A stretch of DNA of 64,000 nucleotides from assembly GCF_901875305.1 (NCBI RefSeq), contig NZ_CABFLY010000001.1, forward strand, positions 1 to 64,000, given 5' to 3'. Of the stretch, positions 16,786 to 25,286 are shown piece by piece. Made by a program: the position numbers and the translations under genes. The DNA is from Rothia mucilaginosa. Lineage in GTDB: Bacteria > Actinomycetota > Actinomycetes > Actinomycetales > Micrococcaceae. How positions within the stretch are numbered: position 1 is the stretch's first letter; each line of letters starts with the position of its first letter. The notes beneath the pieces were generated by a model. That model was not told the DNA's origin and did no database searches. It saw only the letters and a list, made by a program, of their open reading frames with translations.

Positions 16786-17424
16786 TTGTCCCGTACCCAA
16801 TTTCGGTGCATGCCCGAGAAGGCAGCATCTCAGCCGACGTTGGCTGTTCATTATAGACTGCATCACATAGTGCTTACATCGAATTTGGCTCGAGTTGTGA
16901 AGTCAATGGGGAATCTTCAAGAGGCGGAGCGACTGTTCAGAGAGGCCATCGCGATGGATCCAGAGTTCGCCGAATACCACCAGGATTTCGCGTCGTTCTT
17001 GAGCGATATGGGCCGTTTTGAGGAAGCAGCGGTAGAGGCAGGACGCACGGTTGAGCTTGACCCAAGCATGCCTGAAGCGCACTGACTTCTCGGGTTCATC
17101 CTTATGCAATTAGGGGCCCCTCGTCGCGCAAGAGACGAGTACGCGAAAGCAGCAAATCTTGGGGATGATGAGGCTGTCCTGGACATGCTACGCGCATCAT
17201 ATGAGGCGGAAACGCCCGAATGGACTGTGCAAGCCAGATCCCGCGCCGCGCAGGCGCAACTCGATGCGAAGTCGAAGGCTGAGGTAGAGCTTTTGCTCAT
17301 GCAGGCTCGGACTGCTCTCGATCCGAGCATAGATGTCCAGGTAGCTCTCAACGACCTCCAAGCCCGTTTTCCGAACGACGAACTTATTAACGAGGCCGTA
17401 CACCTGAACTCGAATACCGAATGA
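16786..17424 (+). pseudogene. TPR-repeat protein gene, broken by an in-frame TGA and probably 5'-truncated
   Basis: Two frame-matched pieces (16786-17085 and 17104-17424) are separated only by TGA at 17083-17085. Reading through gives PEAH-[stop]-LLGFILMQLGAPRRA, which is a TPR helix A in which the stop falls where Trp or Tyr is expected, so TGG to TGA is the likely event. TPR units: SNLARVVKSMGNLQEAERLF, EYHQDFASFLSDMGRFEEAA, and the interrupted one; the C-terminal 80 residues are helical. No credible start is present: the frame opens inside the CRISPR remnant, so the 5' end was probably lost there. The second piece could restart at ATG 17104. Its stop overlaps the ABC start (ATGA at 17421), so the two were translationally coupled. 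Confidence 0.65.
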
Positions 17425-20354
17425 CTGGAAACATAATGGTGATCAATCACAAGCGACGGGGCGAAACACAGAGCGCTGCTCGTAGCCTGCATCTGAGAGA
17501 CATGCCCATCGAGCACTTGTATGTGCGCTATCAAAGGATAGCGCGGAACCTGCCGAGACGGATCCGCTGGCTTGCTTTGGTATTCGCGCCAACGAGCACG
17601 AGTTTCACCGTCTTCACCGCTGGCCTACTGAATGTTGCAGGGGCTCTGATGATTACGGCAGGTATCGGCCAGGTAACGTCAGGTGAGAGGATCCCAGGCA
17701 GTGCTATTTGGTTACTCATCTTCGCTTTCCTGGCTGAAAGCCTAGGGTACTGGGTGAAGGAACGCCAAGAGCTTATTCTCACGATCGCGGTTCGACAGCT
17801 TACATACCGCCGTTTCCGGGACATCTTTAGTAGGTCATCCCATCCGCCGGAAGCTCACGGGCATGTTCTCACATACCCAGGACAGATCAGCCAGTTTGCC
17901 TTCGTTGTTGATTTCGCCGTTTCAACCGTTCAGATTATTGCCTTTCTCGCGGTTTCGCTCGCGCTATATGGTGCAAGCGGCGCCATCGCTGCGTTGCTCA
18001 TCACTGGATTGGTATTCGTCAGCGTCCGTCTCATCAACTTGGTGGGCCGACTATGGGAACAGTACGTCGCTCTAGAGGGAGAGCGTCGGCAGTGGATCCA
18101 GCGTGTAGCAAACGCGCTGCCTCGAGGGCAAAGCATCCCCAGCTGGGGTACCGCCCTGGACAAGGTCGCTAGCATCCGAAACACCGAAGAGCAGCTTCTG
18201 CACAGACGAGTCCCGTTGCAGATCCTGAATGGATTCCTTGAACGGGGAGCACTAACTGCGGTGCTCGCTGTGGTTGCGGTTCTCGGCGCGTGGCTCTGGC
18301 CATCCGCTCATTTCGGTATTGGAATTATTTTGGCAGCCCGCTACCTGTACGCAGCGGTGCAGAACAACATCGTAAACTATCGGGTTATTCGGCTCGCTGT
18401 GCCAATGATGCGTGAGCTCGACAAGCTCGAGTCGTCTCCAAATTGCACGGTTAAACAGCAGGACTGGGTGGGGCAGCCTTCAAATTCTAGAGAGGTGCTT
18501 GCAGCTACGTCTGAGCGCGCTGAAGCATTGCGCACATCCGTGACCACCCCCGATTCCGCTTTCGTACCACGCAACCCGGAAATGTCCCATTCGGTGTTGT
18601 CAGCGTGGCGAGCTTCTGCTTCGCCACATCAGGTATCCCGGTTCACTAGCCTCGCTTTAGGTATGGGGCTCACTGAGGATGTAATCGGGCGGTTCTGGCA
18701 AGACGCAACAACCTTGTCGTCAGGAGAGAGACACCGTGCTGCTGTCGCAATCGTTTTGGCAGACAAACCAGACTGGCTAATTTTGGACGATACGTTCGCA
18801 GCGCTTGATCCTGTAGCACGAGAAGTGGTTGCCGAGAGGATCTTAGAGTGCGTGCCAACGTGCACACTTCTGGCAAGCTCGGAGGAGTACGTACCGAGTG
18901 CCTTCACCTCCGGCAATGATGCGAGGGTAGACCCTCTTGAGTTGCAGGCTCATAGCCCCGGGGCAGCTAAGGGGGTAGATGCTGGTTCGATGGAGGTGAG
19001 CGAGGGACAGGACCTTCCTGACCCTGAGCCGAAGCGTGCCACATTCCGACGATCGGCCCTGTTGTTGTTTGGACCGCATTTGGTGTGGATTACGTGTGGC
19101 GCCCTACTCTTGAGCGGATCCGAAGTTGCTTTTGCATTGACGATTGCTCACAGTGATGGGCTGTCTGCTCAGGTTGCTGGAGTGTCAGCTGCTTGCGCAC
19201 TGGCAGCAATTGTTGGGTCCGTCATGTTCTTTGGCCCGCTCTACTGGGCTCCCATCGCTAGGCTGAGCGATTTGCACGACCGGGTTATACGCAGGCTCGA
19301 TCGATTCGCTAGTCCTAGAACAAGCGGTGCGGTCATGGGGCGGATGGGTGAAGACTTCTCCGACCTTCAGATGTCGGTGCCTAGCGCCCTGGGTTCGGTA
19401 TTTATGGTCATTCTACAGACCTTTATGCTCATCGGAGGCGCAGTGGCCGGCGCCCCGCTGTTCATAATCGCTGTGTTGGCGGTAGCACCCCTAGCGATGC
19501 TTGCTATGCGTCAGGGCTCAAAGTGGATTCTCCCTGCCTCGACGACGGCTGCCAATCGCCGAGGTGACTTCATCGGGGTGGCTGGTGCCCAGGCTGGCTT
19601 ACACGCTGCGCCCGTCAGTGCAGGGCTGCGTCGGGCTGGAGAAGAAGCCTACGCTCATTCGGAGGCTGCATACGTCAGCAGCTCGATTCAGTTGGCGAAC
19701 GCCTACGCACTGCGTACGGGACTGATTCAGTCGCTTGTGTTGTCACTGAATGTTTCTGCGGTGGTATTGGCACTGATGGTCGAAGGATCGAACTCAGTGG
19801 TTGCTCCCGCGGTCGTAATATATTTTGCAGTAACTCTGTCATCTGGCATCCAATCTACGGTGGAGACGCTGCAACAGGTTGGTGTAGTCAGCTTGACTGC
19901 GGAGCGTGTTCGGATGCTTGAAGAGTACCGGGCCGACCGTTCTTATCCGCCCGTGCGGTCTGCTGACCTGGCTCTGCTTGAGAGCGTTCTTGACTCTGGG
20001 TGTTCTATGGTTGCCTTGATTGGACCAACTGGCGCGGGGAAGTCCGTCATGCTTGATGCTCTATACCGCCGGTATCCCCAAGGCGAAGTGGTAATCGTAC
20101 CAGATATCGATCCGTTCGCATCTGAAGCATCGAATTCGAGCGGGCTCATGCTTGCGCGTTCCGTGTTACGTGAAGGCGCTGCCCGGCTTGTGTTGCTTGA
20201 TGAGACCTTGAAGAGTCTCACTCCGTCAGAGGAGCGCACTGAGCTCGAATCGATGGCGTGCGCTATCGAGGGCAGTGACAAGCAGGTTGTGATTGTCCTT
20301 CACTCGCGCTCTAACCTTGATTGTTTCAAAGAAGTGGTGAATTTAGATGAGTGA
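17421..20354 (+). CDS. Fused two-half ABC transporter with complementary degenerate ATPase domains
   Basis: 977 aa: TM1-NBD1-TM2-NBD2, the ABC exporter layout in one chain. TM1 (about residues 45-330) and TM2 (about 555-800) each hold five or six hydrophobic segments. NBD1 has no Walker A but keeps the signature LSSGE (432-436), Walker B LILDD (453-457) and a D-loop ALD. NBD2 has Walker A GPTGAGKS (868-875), Walker B plus catalytic Glu LVLLDE (923-928) and the H-loop His961, but no LSGGQ signature. In a head-to-tail dimer the NBD2 Walker A meets the NBD1 signature, so exactly one complete ATP site can form. Substrate unknown; export of a peptide or lipid is inference. Coupled to the TPR gene (ATGA overlap) and followed by an overlapping small frame. 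Codon use and GC differ from housekeeping neighbours, pointing to transfer. Confidence 0.85.
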   Translation: MTGNIMVINHKRRGETQSAARSLHLRDMPIEHLYVRYQRIARNLPRRIRWLALVFAPTSTSFTVFTAGLLNVAGALMITAGIGQVTSGERIPGSAIWLLIFAFLAESLGYWVKERQELILTIAVRQLTYRRFRDIFSRSSHPPEAHGHVLTYPGQISQFAFVVDFAVSTVQIIAFLAVSLALYGASGAIAALLITGLVFVSVRLINLVGRLWEQYVALEGERRQWIQRVANALPRGQSIPSWGTALDKVASIRNTEEQLLHRRVPLQILNGFLERGALTAVLAVVAVLGAWLWPSAHFGIGIILAARYLYAAVQNNIVNYRVIRLAVPMMRELDKLESSPNCTVKQQDWVGQPSNSREVLAATSERAEALRTSVTTPDSAFVPRNPEMSHSVLSAWRASASPHQVSRFTSLALGMGLTEDVIGRFWQDATTLSSGERHRAAVAIVLADKPDWLILDDTFAALDPVAREVVAERILECVPTCTLLASSEEYVPSAFTSGNDARVDPLELQAHSPGAAKGVDAGSMEVSEGQDLPDPEPKRATFRRSALLLFGPHLVWITCGALLLSGSEVAFALTIAHSDGLSAQVAGVSAACALAAIVGSVMFFGPLYWAPIARLSDLHDRVIRRLDRFASPRTSGAVMGRMGEDFSDLQMSVPSALGSVFMVILQTFMLIGGAVAGAPLFIIAVLAVAPLAMLAMRQGSKWILPASTTAANRRGDFIGVAGAQAGLHAAPVSAGLRRAGEEAYAHSEAAYVSSSIQLANAYALRTGLIQSLVLSLNVSAVVLALMVEGSNSVVAPAVVIYFAVTLSSGIQSTVETLQQVGVVSLTAERVRMLEEYRADRSYPPVRSADLALLESVLDSGCSMVALIGPTGAGKSVMLDALYRRYPQGEVVIVPDIDPFASEASNSSGLMLARSVLREGAARLVLLDETLKSLTPSEERTELESMACAIEGSDKQVVIVLHSRSNLDCFKEVVNLDE

Positions 20355-20748
20355 GCTGACCCAAGTACTACGTTTTTCTCCAAGAACTATCGAGGACGAA
20401 ATGCGAATCTATAGGGCCAAACCTATAGCCTGGACCGATTCGTCGGTGGCACTTCTGAACGAGTACGGCGCCACACTGTGCACACCTGACCGCGAGGCGA
20501 CACCGCTGGACTTACCCGAGGCGGATGGGAAAGAAAAGACCCCACCAAACCCGCGCCTCCTGCCCCCGATGCTGCCCCCAGTAAAAGCCTCCGCTAAACC
20601 CCCCGTTAAAAACACGGTCTGGGCCGTCTCGCACGCAGGCTCGAAAAGTGCGAGAATGGAGCAGAAAAGAAAACTACGAAAGAGATACTTTCATGCTTAT
20701 TCTCGTTGTGAACGCTGGTTCTTCCTCCCTGAAGTACCAGGTGCGTGA
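20347..20748 (+). CDS. Small protein downstream of the ABC fusion, probably truncated
   Basis: The ATG at 20347 overlaps the ABC stop by 8 nt, the same coupling style as between the previous genes, so a third operon gene starts here. The first 65 residues (MSELTQVLRFSPRTIEDEMR... to about EADGKEKTPPNP) look like coding sequence; after about 20540 the frame runs into Pro/Lys-rich sequence and then out of phase through the ackA leader and the first 56 bp of ackA. I infer that the original gene was cut by the right-hand boundary of the acquired segment. No family recognised. Confidence 0.4.
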   Translation: MSELTQVLRFSPRTIEDEMRIYRAKPIAWTDSSVALLNEYGATLCTPDREATPLDLPEADGKEKTPPNPRLLPPMLPPVKASAKPPVKNTVWAVSHAGSKSARMEQKRKLRKRYFHAYSRCERWFFLPEVPGA

Positions 20749-21829
20749 CACCTCCCTGCCCGAGGCAGAGCAGATGCTGACCTCCGGCCTCGTCGAAAAC
20801 ATCGGCACCGACGTGCCCAACCACGAAGTAGCATTCGACATCATGTCTGAGAAGCTTGAGCCCGTCCTGGCAGGCCGTGAGCTGCAGGCAGTCGGCCACC
20901 GCGTGGTGCAGGGTGCAGAGAAGTTCACCCACCCCACCCTGCTGACTGAGGAAGTTGTCCAGCAGATCGACGACCTCTCCCCGCTGGCACCGCTGCACAA
21001 CCCCGCACACGTTCAGGGCATGCGCGCAGCAATGCACAAGTGGCCCTCCCTGCCGCAGGTTGCTATCTTCGACACCGCGTTCCACTCCACCATGCCTGAA
21101 GAAGCATGGCGCTACGCAATCCCCTACGACCTGGCTGACAAGTACAGCATCCGCCGCTACGGCTTCCACGGCACCAGCCACGAGTACGTCTCCCACGTCG
21201 CTGCTGACATGCTTGGCATTGCACGCGATGAGTTCAACGGCATTGTGGCACACCTCGGTAACGGCGCGTCCGTGACCGCTGTGAAGGGCGGCAAGTCCGT
21301 GGACACCTCCATGGGCTACACCCCGCTGGCCGGCCTGATCATGGGTACCCGTTCCGGCGACATTGACCCCTCGGCACTGACCACCATCCTGATTCGTGAG
21401 GGCATCGACGGTGAACGCCTGGACACCATCCTGAACAAGGAGTCCGGCCTGCTCGCACTGGCTGGCTCCAACGACATGCGTAAGGTCTTTGAGTTTGCAG
21501 AGTCTGGCGATGAGCGTGCACAGCTCGCACTGAACATGACCGCATACCGCCTGGTGAAGTACATTGGCGGCTACAACCTGGTTGTTGGCGGCGCGCAGGC
21601 ACTGATTTTCACCGCTGGTATCGGTGAGAACTCCGGTGACTTCCGCAAGCTGGTCCTGGACCGCCTCGGCGCACTGGGTGTCAAGTACAACGAGGAAGAG
21701 AACGCTAAGCGTTCCCCCGAGCCGCGCGTGATTTCCACCGAGGATTCCGCTATCAAGGTGCTGGTCATCCCCACCAACGAGGAGAAGGCTATCGCTGAGG
21801 CTACCGAGGAACTCGTCAAGAGCCTCTAA
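20693..21829 (+). CDS. ackA: Acetate kinase
   Basis: 378 aa from ATG 20693 (MLILVVNAGSSSLKYQV, the canonical start with the NAGSSSLK adenosine/phosphate motif); the upstream in-frame ATG lies in the leader. It converts acetyl phosphate plus ADP to acetate plus ATP, the partner of pta (5586-7676). Further ASKHA motifs: FHGTSHEYVS, AHLGNGASVTAVKGGKSVDTSMG, the TGDIDPS-like RSGDIDPSA and the C-terminal FTAGIGENSGDFR. Full length, cytosolic. In many actinobacteria ackA directly follows pta; here they are separated by 13 kb including the accessory stretch and are on opposite strands. Confidence 0.97.
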   Translation: MLILVVNAGSSSLKYQVRDTSLPEAEQMLTSGLVENIGTDVPNHEVAFDIMSEKLEPVLAGRELQAVGHRVVQGAEKFTHPTLLTEEVVQQIDDLSPLAPLHNPAHVQGMRAAMHKWPSLPQVAIFDTAFHSTMPEEAWRYAIPYDLADKYSIRRYGFHGTSHEYVSHVAADMLGIARDEFNGIVAHLGNGASVTAVKGGKSVDTSMGYTPLAGLIMGTRSGDIDPSALTTILIREGIDGERLDTILNKESGLLALAGSNDMRKVFEFAESGDERAQLALNMTAYRLVKYIGGYNLVVGGAQALIFTAGIGENSGDFRKLVLDRLGALGVKYNEEENAKRSPEPRVISTEDSAIKVLVIPTNEEKAIAEATEELVKSL

Positions 21830-21897
21830 ACGCCAGAATCTCGCGCGCTCCCCGCGCGGGTGCATGATGCATCCTGCGTGTGGCGCGTCAAGCGTCA

Positions 21898-21938
21898 GCC
21901 CGCCGCAGTATCCGTTACCAACGGACGCCGCGGCGGGC
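21898..21938 (+). terminator. Terminator of ackA
   Basis: GCCCGCCGC (21898-21906) pairs with GCGGCGGGC (21930-21938); an inner CCGTT/AACGG stem is nested inside. Short TT follows. The rest of the 21830-22061 gap should hold the promoter of the M48 gene. Confidence 0.75.
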
Positions 21939-22061
21939 TTCTGCGTACCCGGCCGCCCAAATACGTATGGTTCATGAGAAAAACCATTCTCGTATTCACC
22001 CAAACGTACTCAAACCCGATAGAGTGGAGACAGACAACACTCGATACGAAGTGGATGAGAT

Positions 22062-23633
22062 ATGACTCAACCTCCTGAAAACCACCAGCCCGGCGGGCAG
22101 TTCAACGTCCAGCCCGGCCCCCAGGGGCGCCCCGCCCCGCAGGGCACGCCCCTTCCGCAGGACCTCTCCGCTGGTTGGCTACCCGAAGATAAGCGTCAGA
22201 AGCCGGTGAGCCCCCTTCCGGAACCCAGGTTCTTCGCCTACCAGTCCATACTGCCGACGAAGGTGCTGCACGCGCTGCGTCACCCCGCCGAAATCCCGTG
22301 GCTGGTCGCCGCCTACGCGGTCACCGCAGCCGGCTACGTCGTGCTGTTCATGTCAATCATTAAGCTGTTCAGCACCATGGGCCAGTGGCTCTTCTCGTCC
22401 GGTTCGGGCGAGTACACCGGCGGCACGAGCAGCCGCGTGGCAAGCAGCGTGCAGGACATCATCATGCAGGCCGTGTCCATGCTGGTCCTGGGCCCCCTCG
22501 TGCTCTTCATCGGTCGTGCGCTCTTCTACGCCCAGCAGCGTGTGAATGGCGTGCGCATCACCCCGACCCAGTTCCCCGAGGCGTACCAGATGCTCGCCGA
22601 GGCTGCCGAGGCCGCCGGCCTGCGCCGCGTACCCGACGCGTACGTCATCAGCGGTAACGGCACCATCAACGCCTTCGCATCGGGTCACGGCTTCCGCCGC
22701 TTTATCTGCATCTACTCCGACCTGTTCGAAATCGGCGGTAAGTCCCGTGACCCGCAGGCCCTGCGCTTCATCATCGGCCACGAGGTGGGCCACATCGCGG
22801 CCGGTCACGTCAGCTACTTCCGTCTGATTTTCACCACGCTTTTCAGCCGCATCCCCATACTGTCTAGCGCACTGTCTCGCGCTCAGGAATACACCGCCGA
22901 TAACTTCGGTTACCGCTTCTGCCCCGAAGGCGCTAAGGGCGCTATCAAGGTGTTGGCCGCCGGTAAGTACCTGAACAAGCAGGTCAACTTCGACGAGCTG
23001 GCCGACCGCGCCGTCACCGACCGCGGCCTGGCCGTATGGTACGTGAACCTGCTGATGAGCCACCCCGTGATTACCTGGCGTGCGCACGCGCTACGTGACC
23101 GCACCCAGCCGGGCCGTATCTTCTGGCGCCCGACCGAGAACCCCGCGGACAACGGCACGCCGCGCGTGCCCGTGCTGATTCCCGCTTCGGAGCCGGTTGG
23201 CATGTGGCCCGACCCGATTCAGTCCACCGAGTTCATGCAGGAAAACCAGAAGACCTGGGAGTCCTACAACCTTGAGACCGTGGACGTGGTCCAGAAGCCC
23301 GAGAAGGACCTCGCATACCCCGAGAACACGGCCCTGTTCAGCGGCTGGCAGACCGAGCAGGCTCGCGCGTTCCACGCCCAGCGTTGGGATGCGTATGCGG
23401 CCGCCAGCGGTGCCCCCGCCGCGGGTGCGCCCGGTTTCGGTCAGCCCGCCCAGCAGGCGGCCCCCGGCTTCGGTCAGCCTGGATCTCAGCCCGGTCAGCA
23501 GCCTGGAACCTCGGGTCAGCCCGGCCCGTTCGGTTCGGCCCCTGGACAGTTCGGCCAGCAGCCTGGCCCCAACCGACCCGATGCTGGCCCCTCCGGCGAG
23601 GGCGGTTACGGCTTCGACCCCGGCAATAAGTAA
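22062..23633 (+). CDS. Membrane-bound M48-family zinc metallopeptidase
   Basis: 523 aa. The zinc site HEVGHIAAGH (HExxH) follows the family-typical NAFASGHGFRRFICIYSDLFE segment, and a downstream RAQEYTADNFGYRF supplies the third ligand Glu and the 'E..AD' motif of HtpX/Ste24-like enzymes. Two or three transmembrane segments precede it (IPWLVAAYAVTAAGYVVLF; AVSMLVLGPLVLFIGRALF). Both ends are low-complexity: a Pro/Gln/Gly-rich N-terminal 45 residues and a C-terminal run of FGQPAQQ/PGQQPG-type repeats over about 75 residues. Likely role: quality control or processing of membrane proteins (family knowledge). ATG start; ribosome-binding site weak. Ends at a strong hairpin. Confidence 0.9.
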   Translation: MTQPPENHQPGGQFNVQPGPQGRPAPQGTPLPQDLSAGWLPEDKRQKPVSPLPEPRFFAYQSILPTKVLHALRHPAEIPWLVAAYAVTAAGYVVLFMSIIKLFSTMGQWLFSSGSGEYTGGTSSRVASSVQDIIMQAVSMLVLGPLVLFIGRALFYAQQRVNGVRITPTQFPEAYQMLAEAAEAAGLRRVPDAYVISGNGTINAFASGHGFRRFICIYSDLFEIGGKSRDPQALRFIIGHEVGHIAAGHVSYFRLIFTTLFSRIPILSSALSRAQEYTADNFGYRFCPEGAKGAIKVLAAGKYLNKQVNFDELADRAVTDRGLAVWYVNLLMSHPVITWRAHALRDRTQPGRIFWRPTENPADNGTPRVPVLIPASEPVGMWPDPIQSTEFMQENQKTWESYNLETVDVVQKPEKDLAYPENTALFSGWQTEQARAFHAQRWDAYAAASGAPAAGAPGFGQPAQQAAPGFGQPGSQPGQQPGTSGQPGPFGSAPGQFGQQPGPNRPDAGPSGEGGYGFDPGNK

Positions 23634-23673
23634 CCCTACGCCGTGAACGCGCCCGTGGGCGCTAAAGGCTCAA

Positions 23674-23720
23674 GAACCCGCCGAGGGTACCTCATCGTGA
23701 GAGGTGCCCTCGGCGGGTTC
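23674..23720 (+). terminator. Terminator after the M48 gene
   Basis: GAACCCGCCGAGGGTACCTC pairs with GAGAGGTGCCCTCGGCGGGTTC with a small bulge, loop ATCGT; CTCTTTAA follows. Confidence 0.85.
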
Positions 23721-23753
23721 AGCTCTTTAATCGAGGGTCATAGAATAGGGGCT

Positions 23754-24749
23754 ATGCTCTCATCACTGCGCTCTATCAAGCTTGACCCGTTACTGACTAT
23801 GCTCGTCACCGCCGTTATTCTGGCCATTATCGTGCCGGCTCGCGGTGACTTCGCCGCGTGGTTCAGCAACGGAACAAAGTTCGCGGTCGCCCTGCTGTTT
23901 TACCTGTACGGCGCGCGCCTTTCCACCGCTGAGGCCATTCGTGGCCTCACCCACTGGCGTCTGCACCTGATGATTCTGAGCTGCACCTTCGTCATTTTCC
24001 CGCTGCTGGGCCTGGCCCTTTCACCGCTGCGTTTCGTGGTTGGTGACGGGCTGTATCTGGGTATCCTCTACATGACTTTTGTTCCCTCGACCGTGCAGGC
24101 ATCCATCGCTTTCACATCGATTGCGGGCGGTAACGTGGCGGCGGCAATTGTGAGCGCATCCCTCTCTTCAATTGTGGGCGTGGTGGCGACCCCGTTGCTG
24201 GCCATGCTGCTGATGCACACGGACCATATTGAGTTCTCGGGTACCGTTTTCCTCGATATCGCGATTCAGCTGTTCCTGCCGTTCGTGCTCGGCCAGCTGA
24301 CGCGCCGCTGGGTGGGTGGCTTTGCGAAGAAGCCGACCACCAAGTGGCTGGATAAGTTCTCGGTCATGATGATTGTGTACTCGGCATTTTCGGCCTCCGT
24401 GGTGCAGGGCGTGTGGACGCGCGTGGCCTGGTGGCAGATTGTGGCACTTATCGTGCTGATGGCGCTCATCGTGGTGTTCATGCTGTGGCTGACCGATCAG
24501 CTGGCTAAGCGCCTGGGGTTCAACCGTGCCGACCGCATCACGATTCAGTTCTGCGGTTCGAAGAAGTCGTTGGCGGCCGGCCTGCCCATGGCCATCATCA
24601 TTTTTGGTGCCGGCTCGCTGGGCCTGATGATGCTACCGATCATGATTTTCCACCAGGTTCAGCTGATGATTTGCACCTGGCTTGCGGGTCGCTATGCGCG
24701 CCTGGATGTGGTGGGTGCGGCGGCGGCCCTGGAGGCGTCGAAACAGTAG
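23754..24749 (+). CDS. Bile acid:sodium symporter-family (SBF-like) transporter
   Basis: 331 aa from ATG 23754; the longer frame upstream runs through the terminator and is not used. About nine or ten transmembrane segments (for example LTMLVTAVILAIIVPARG, LHLMILSCTFVIFPLLGLAL, AAIVSASLSSIVGVVATPLLAMLL) with the family-typical FVPSTVQASIAFTSIAGGNVAAA and, near the C-terminus, the conserved QFCGSKKSLAAGLPMA. This is the YfeH/SBF-like branch (PF13593 type), whose substrate is generally unknown. Single gene between the M48 terminator and the 537-bp gap. Confidence 0.88.
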   Translation: MLSSLRSIKLDPLLTMLVTAVILAIIVPARGDFAAWFSNGTKFAVALLFYLYGARLSTAEAIRGLTHWRLHLMILSCTFVIFPLLGLALSPLRFVVGDGLYLGILYMTFVPSTVQASIAFTSIAGGNVAAAIVSASLSSIVGVVATPLLAMLLMHTDHIEFSGTVFLDIAIQLFLPFVLGQLTRRWVGGFAKKPTTKWLDKFSVMMIVYSAFSASVVQGVWTRVAWWQIVALIVLMALIVVFMLWLTDQLAKRLGFNRADRITIQFCGSKKSLAAGLPMAIIIFGAGSLGLMMLPIMIFHQVQLMICTWLAGRYARLDVVGAAAALEASKQ

Positions 24750-25286
24750 TTGCCTCTCTCGTGTGGTTGCCCGTTACCCTACGGGAGGTGTTTGGGGTGT
24801 CCACGAAGAGAACATGATGAATTTTTTTAAAAATCGCTGACTAACCCGTGCTCGTACGGTGTGTGGTGTTTGTGCTGGTCAGTTGATTTTCTGTGGGCTT
24901 CGAGCGTTATTTACCCCGAAATTCCCCTCGGAGACCCTGAACACTATCCGGCATTGGAGGTTCGCATTAGCCACGCGGTGCTCTAGAATGTTTCACTGTA
25001 GCTTCAGTGAAACCGGGTTTTATCTGCGGATATTTACTGACGCTACGTCACGTGGGCACGGTAGAGATTCACTCCCTCAACCAGCCCGGAGCCCTCGCTG
25101 CGGCGGATTCACTCCCCGTCCGCGCGATTGCCGGAAGAGACTCACTCCCTCGCACCGGCGGACGCTCCCAAACATTCACTCAGACACAACTGGATAACCC
25201 AGCTTCATCACGCGCACCTGTAGCTTCGGCTACCCTGCGTGCACGTCGTTGTAGTGTATCCATCCCAGAAACGAGGACACATTATC
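24750..25286 (+). other. Gene-free stretch with hairpins and short repeats
   Basis: No gene seen. Contents: an inverted repeat TTTCACTG-TAGCTT-CAGTGAAA (24991-25012); three copies of GA(T/C)TCACTCCC at 25066-25076, 25106-25116 and 25139-25149; and a GTAGC-TTCG-GCTAC tetraloop hairpin (25220-25233) about 55 bp before the beta-helix gene start. The promoter and leader of that gene must lie here. Confidence 0.5.

Noticed and set aside
20606..22003. Open frame antisense to ackA
   Set aside because: Shadow; ackA motifs are intact on the plus strand.
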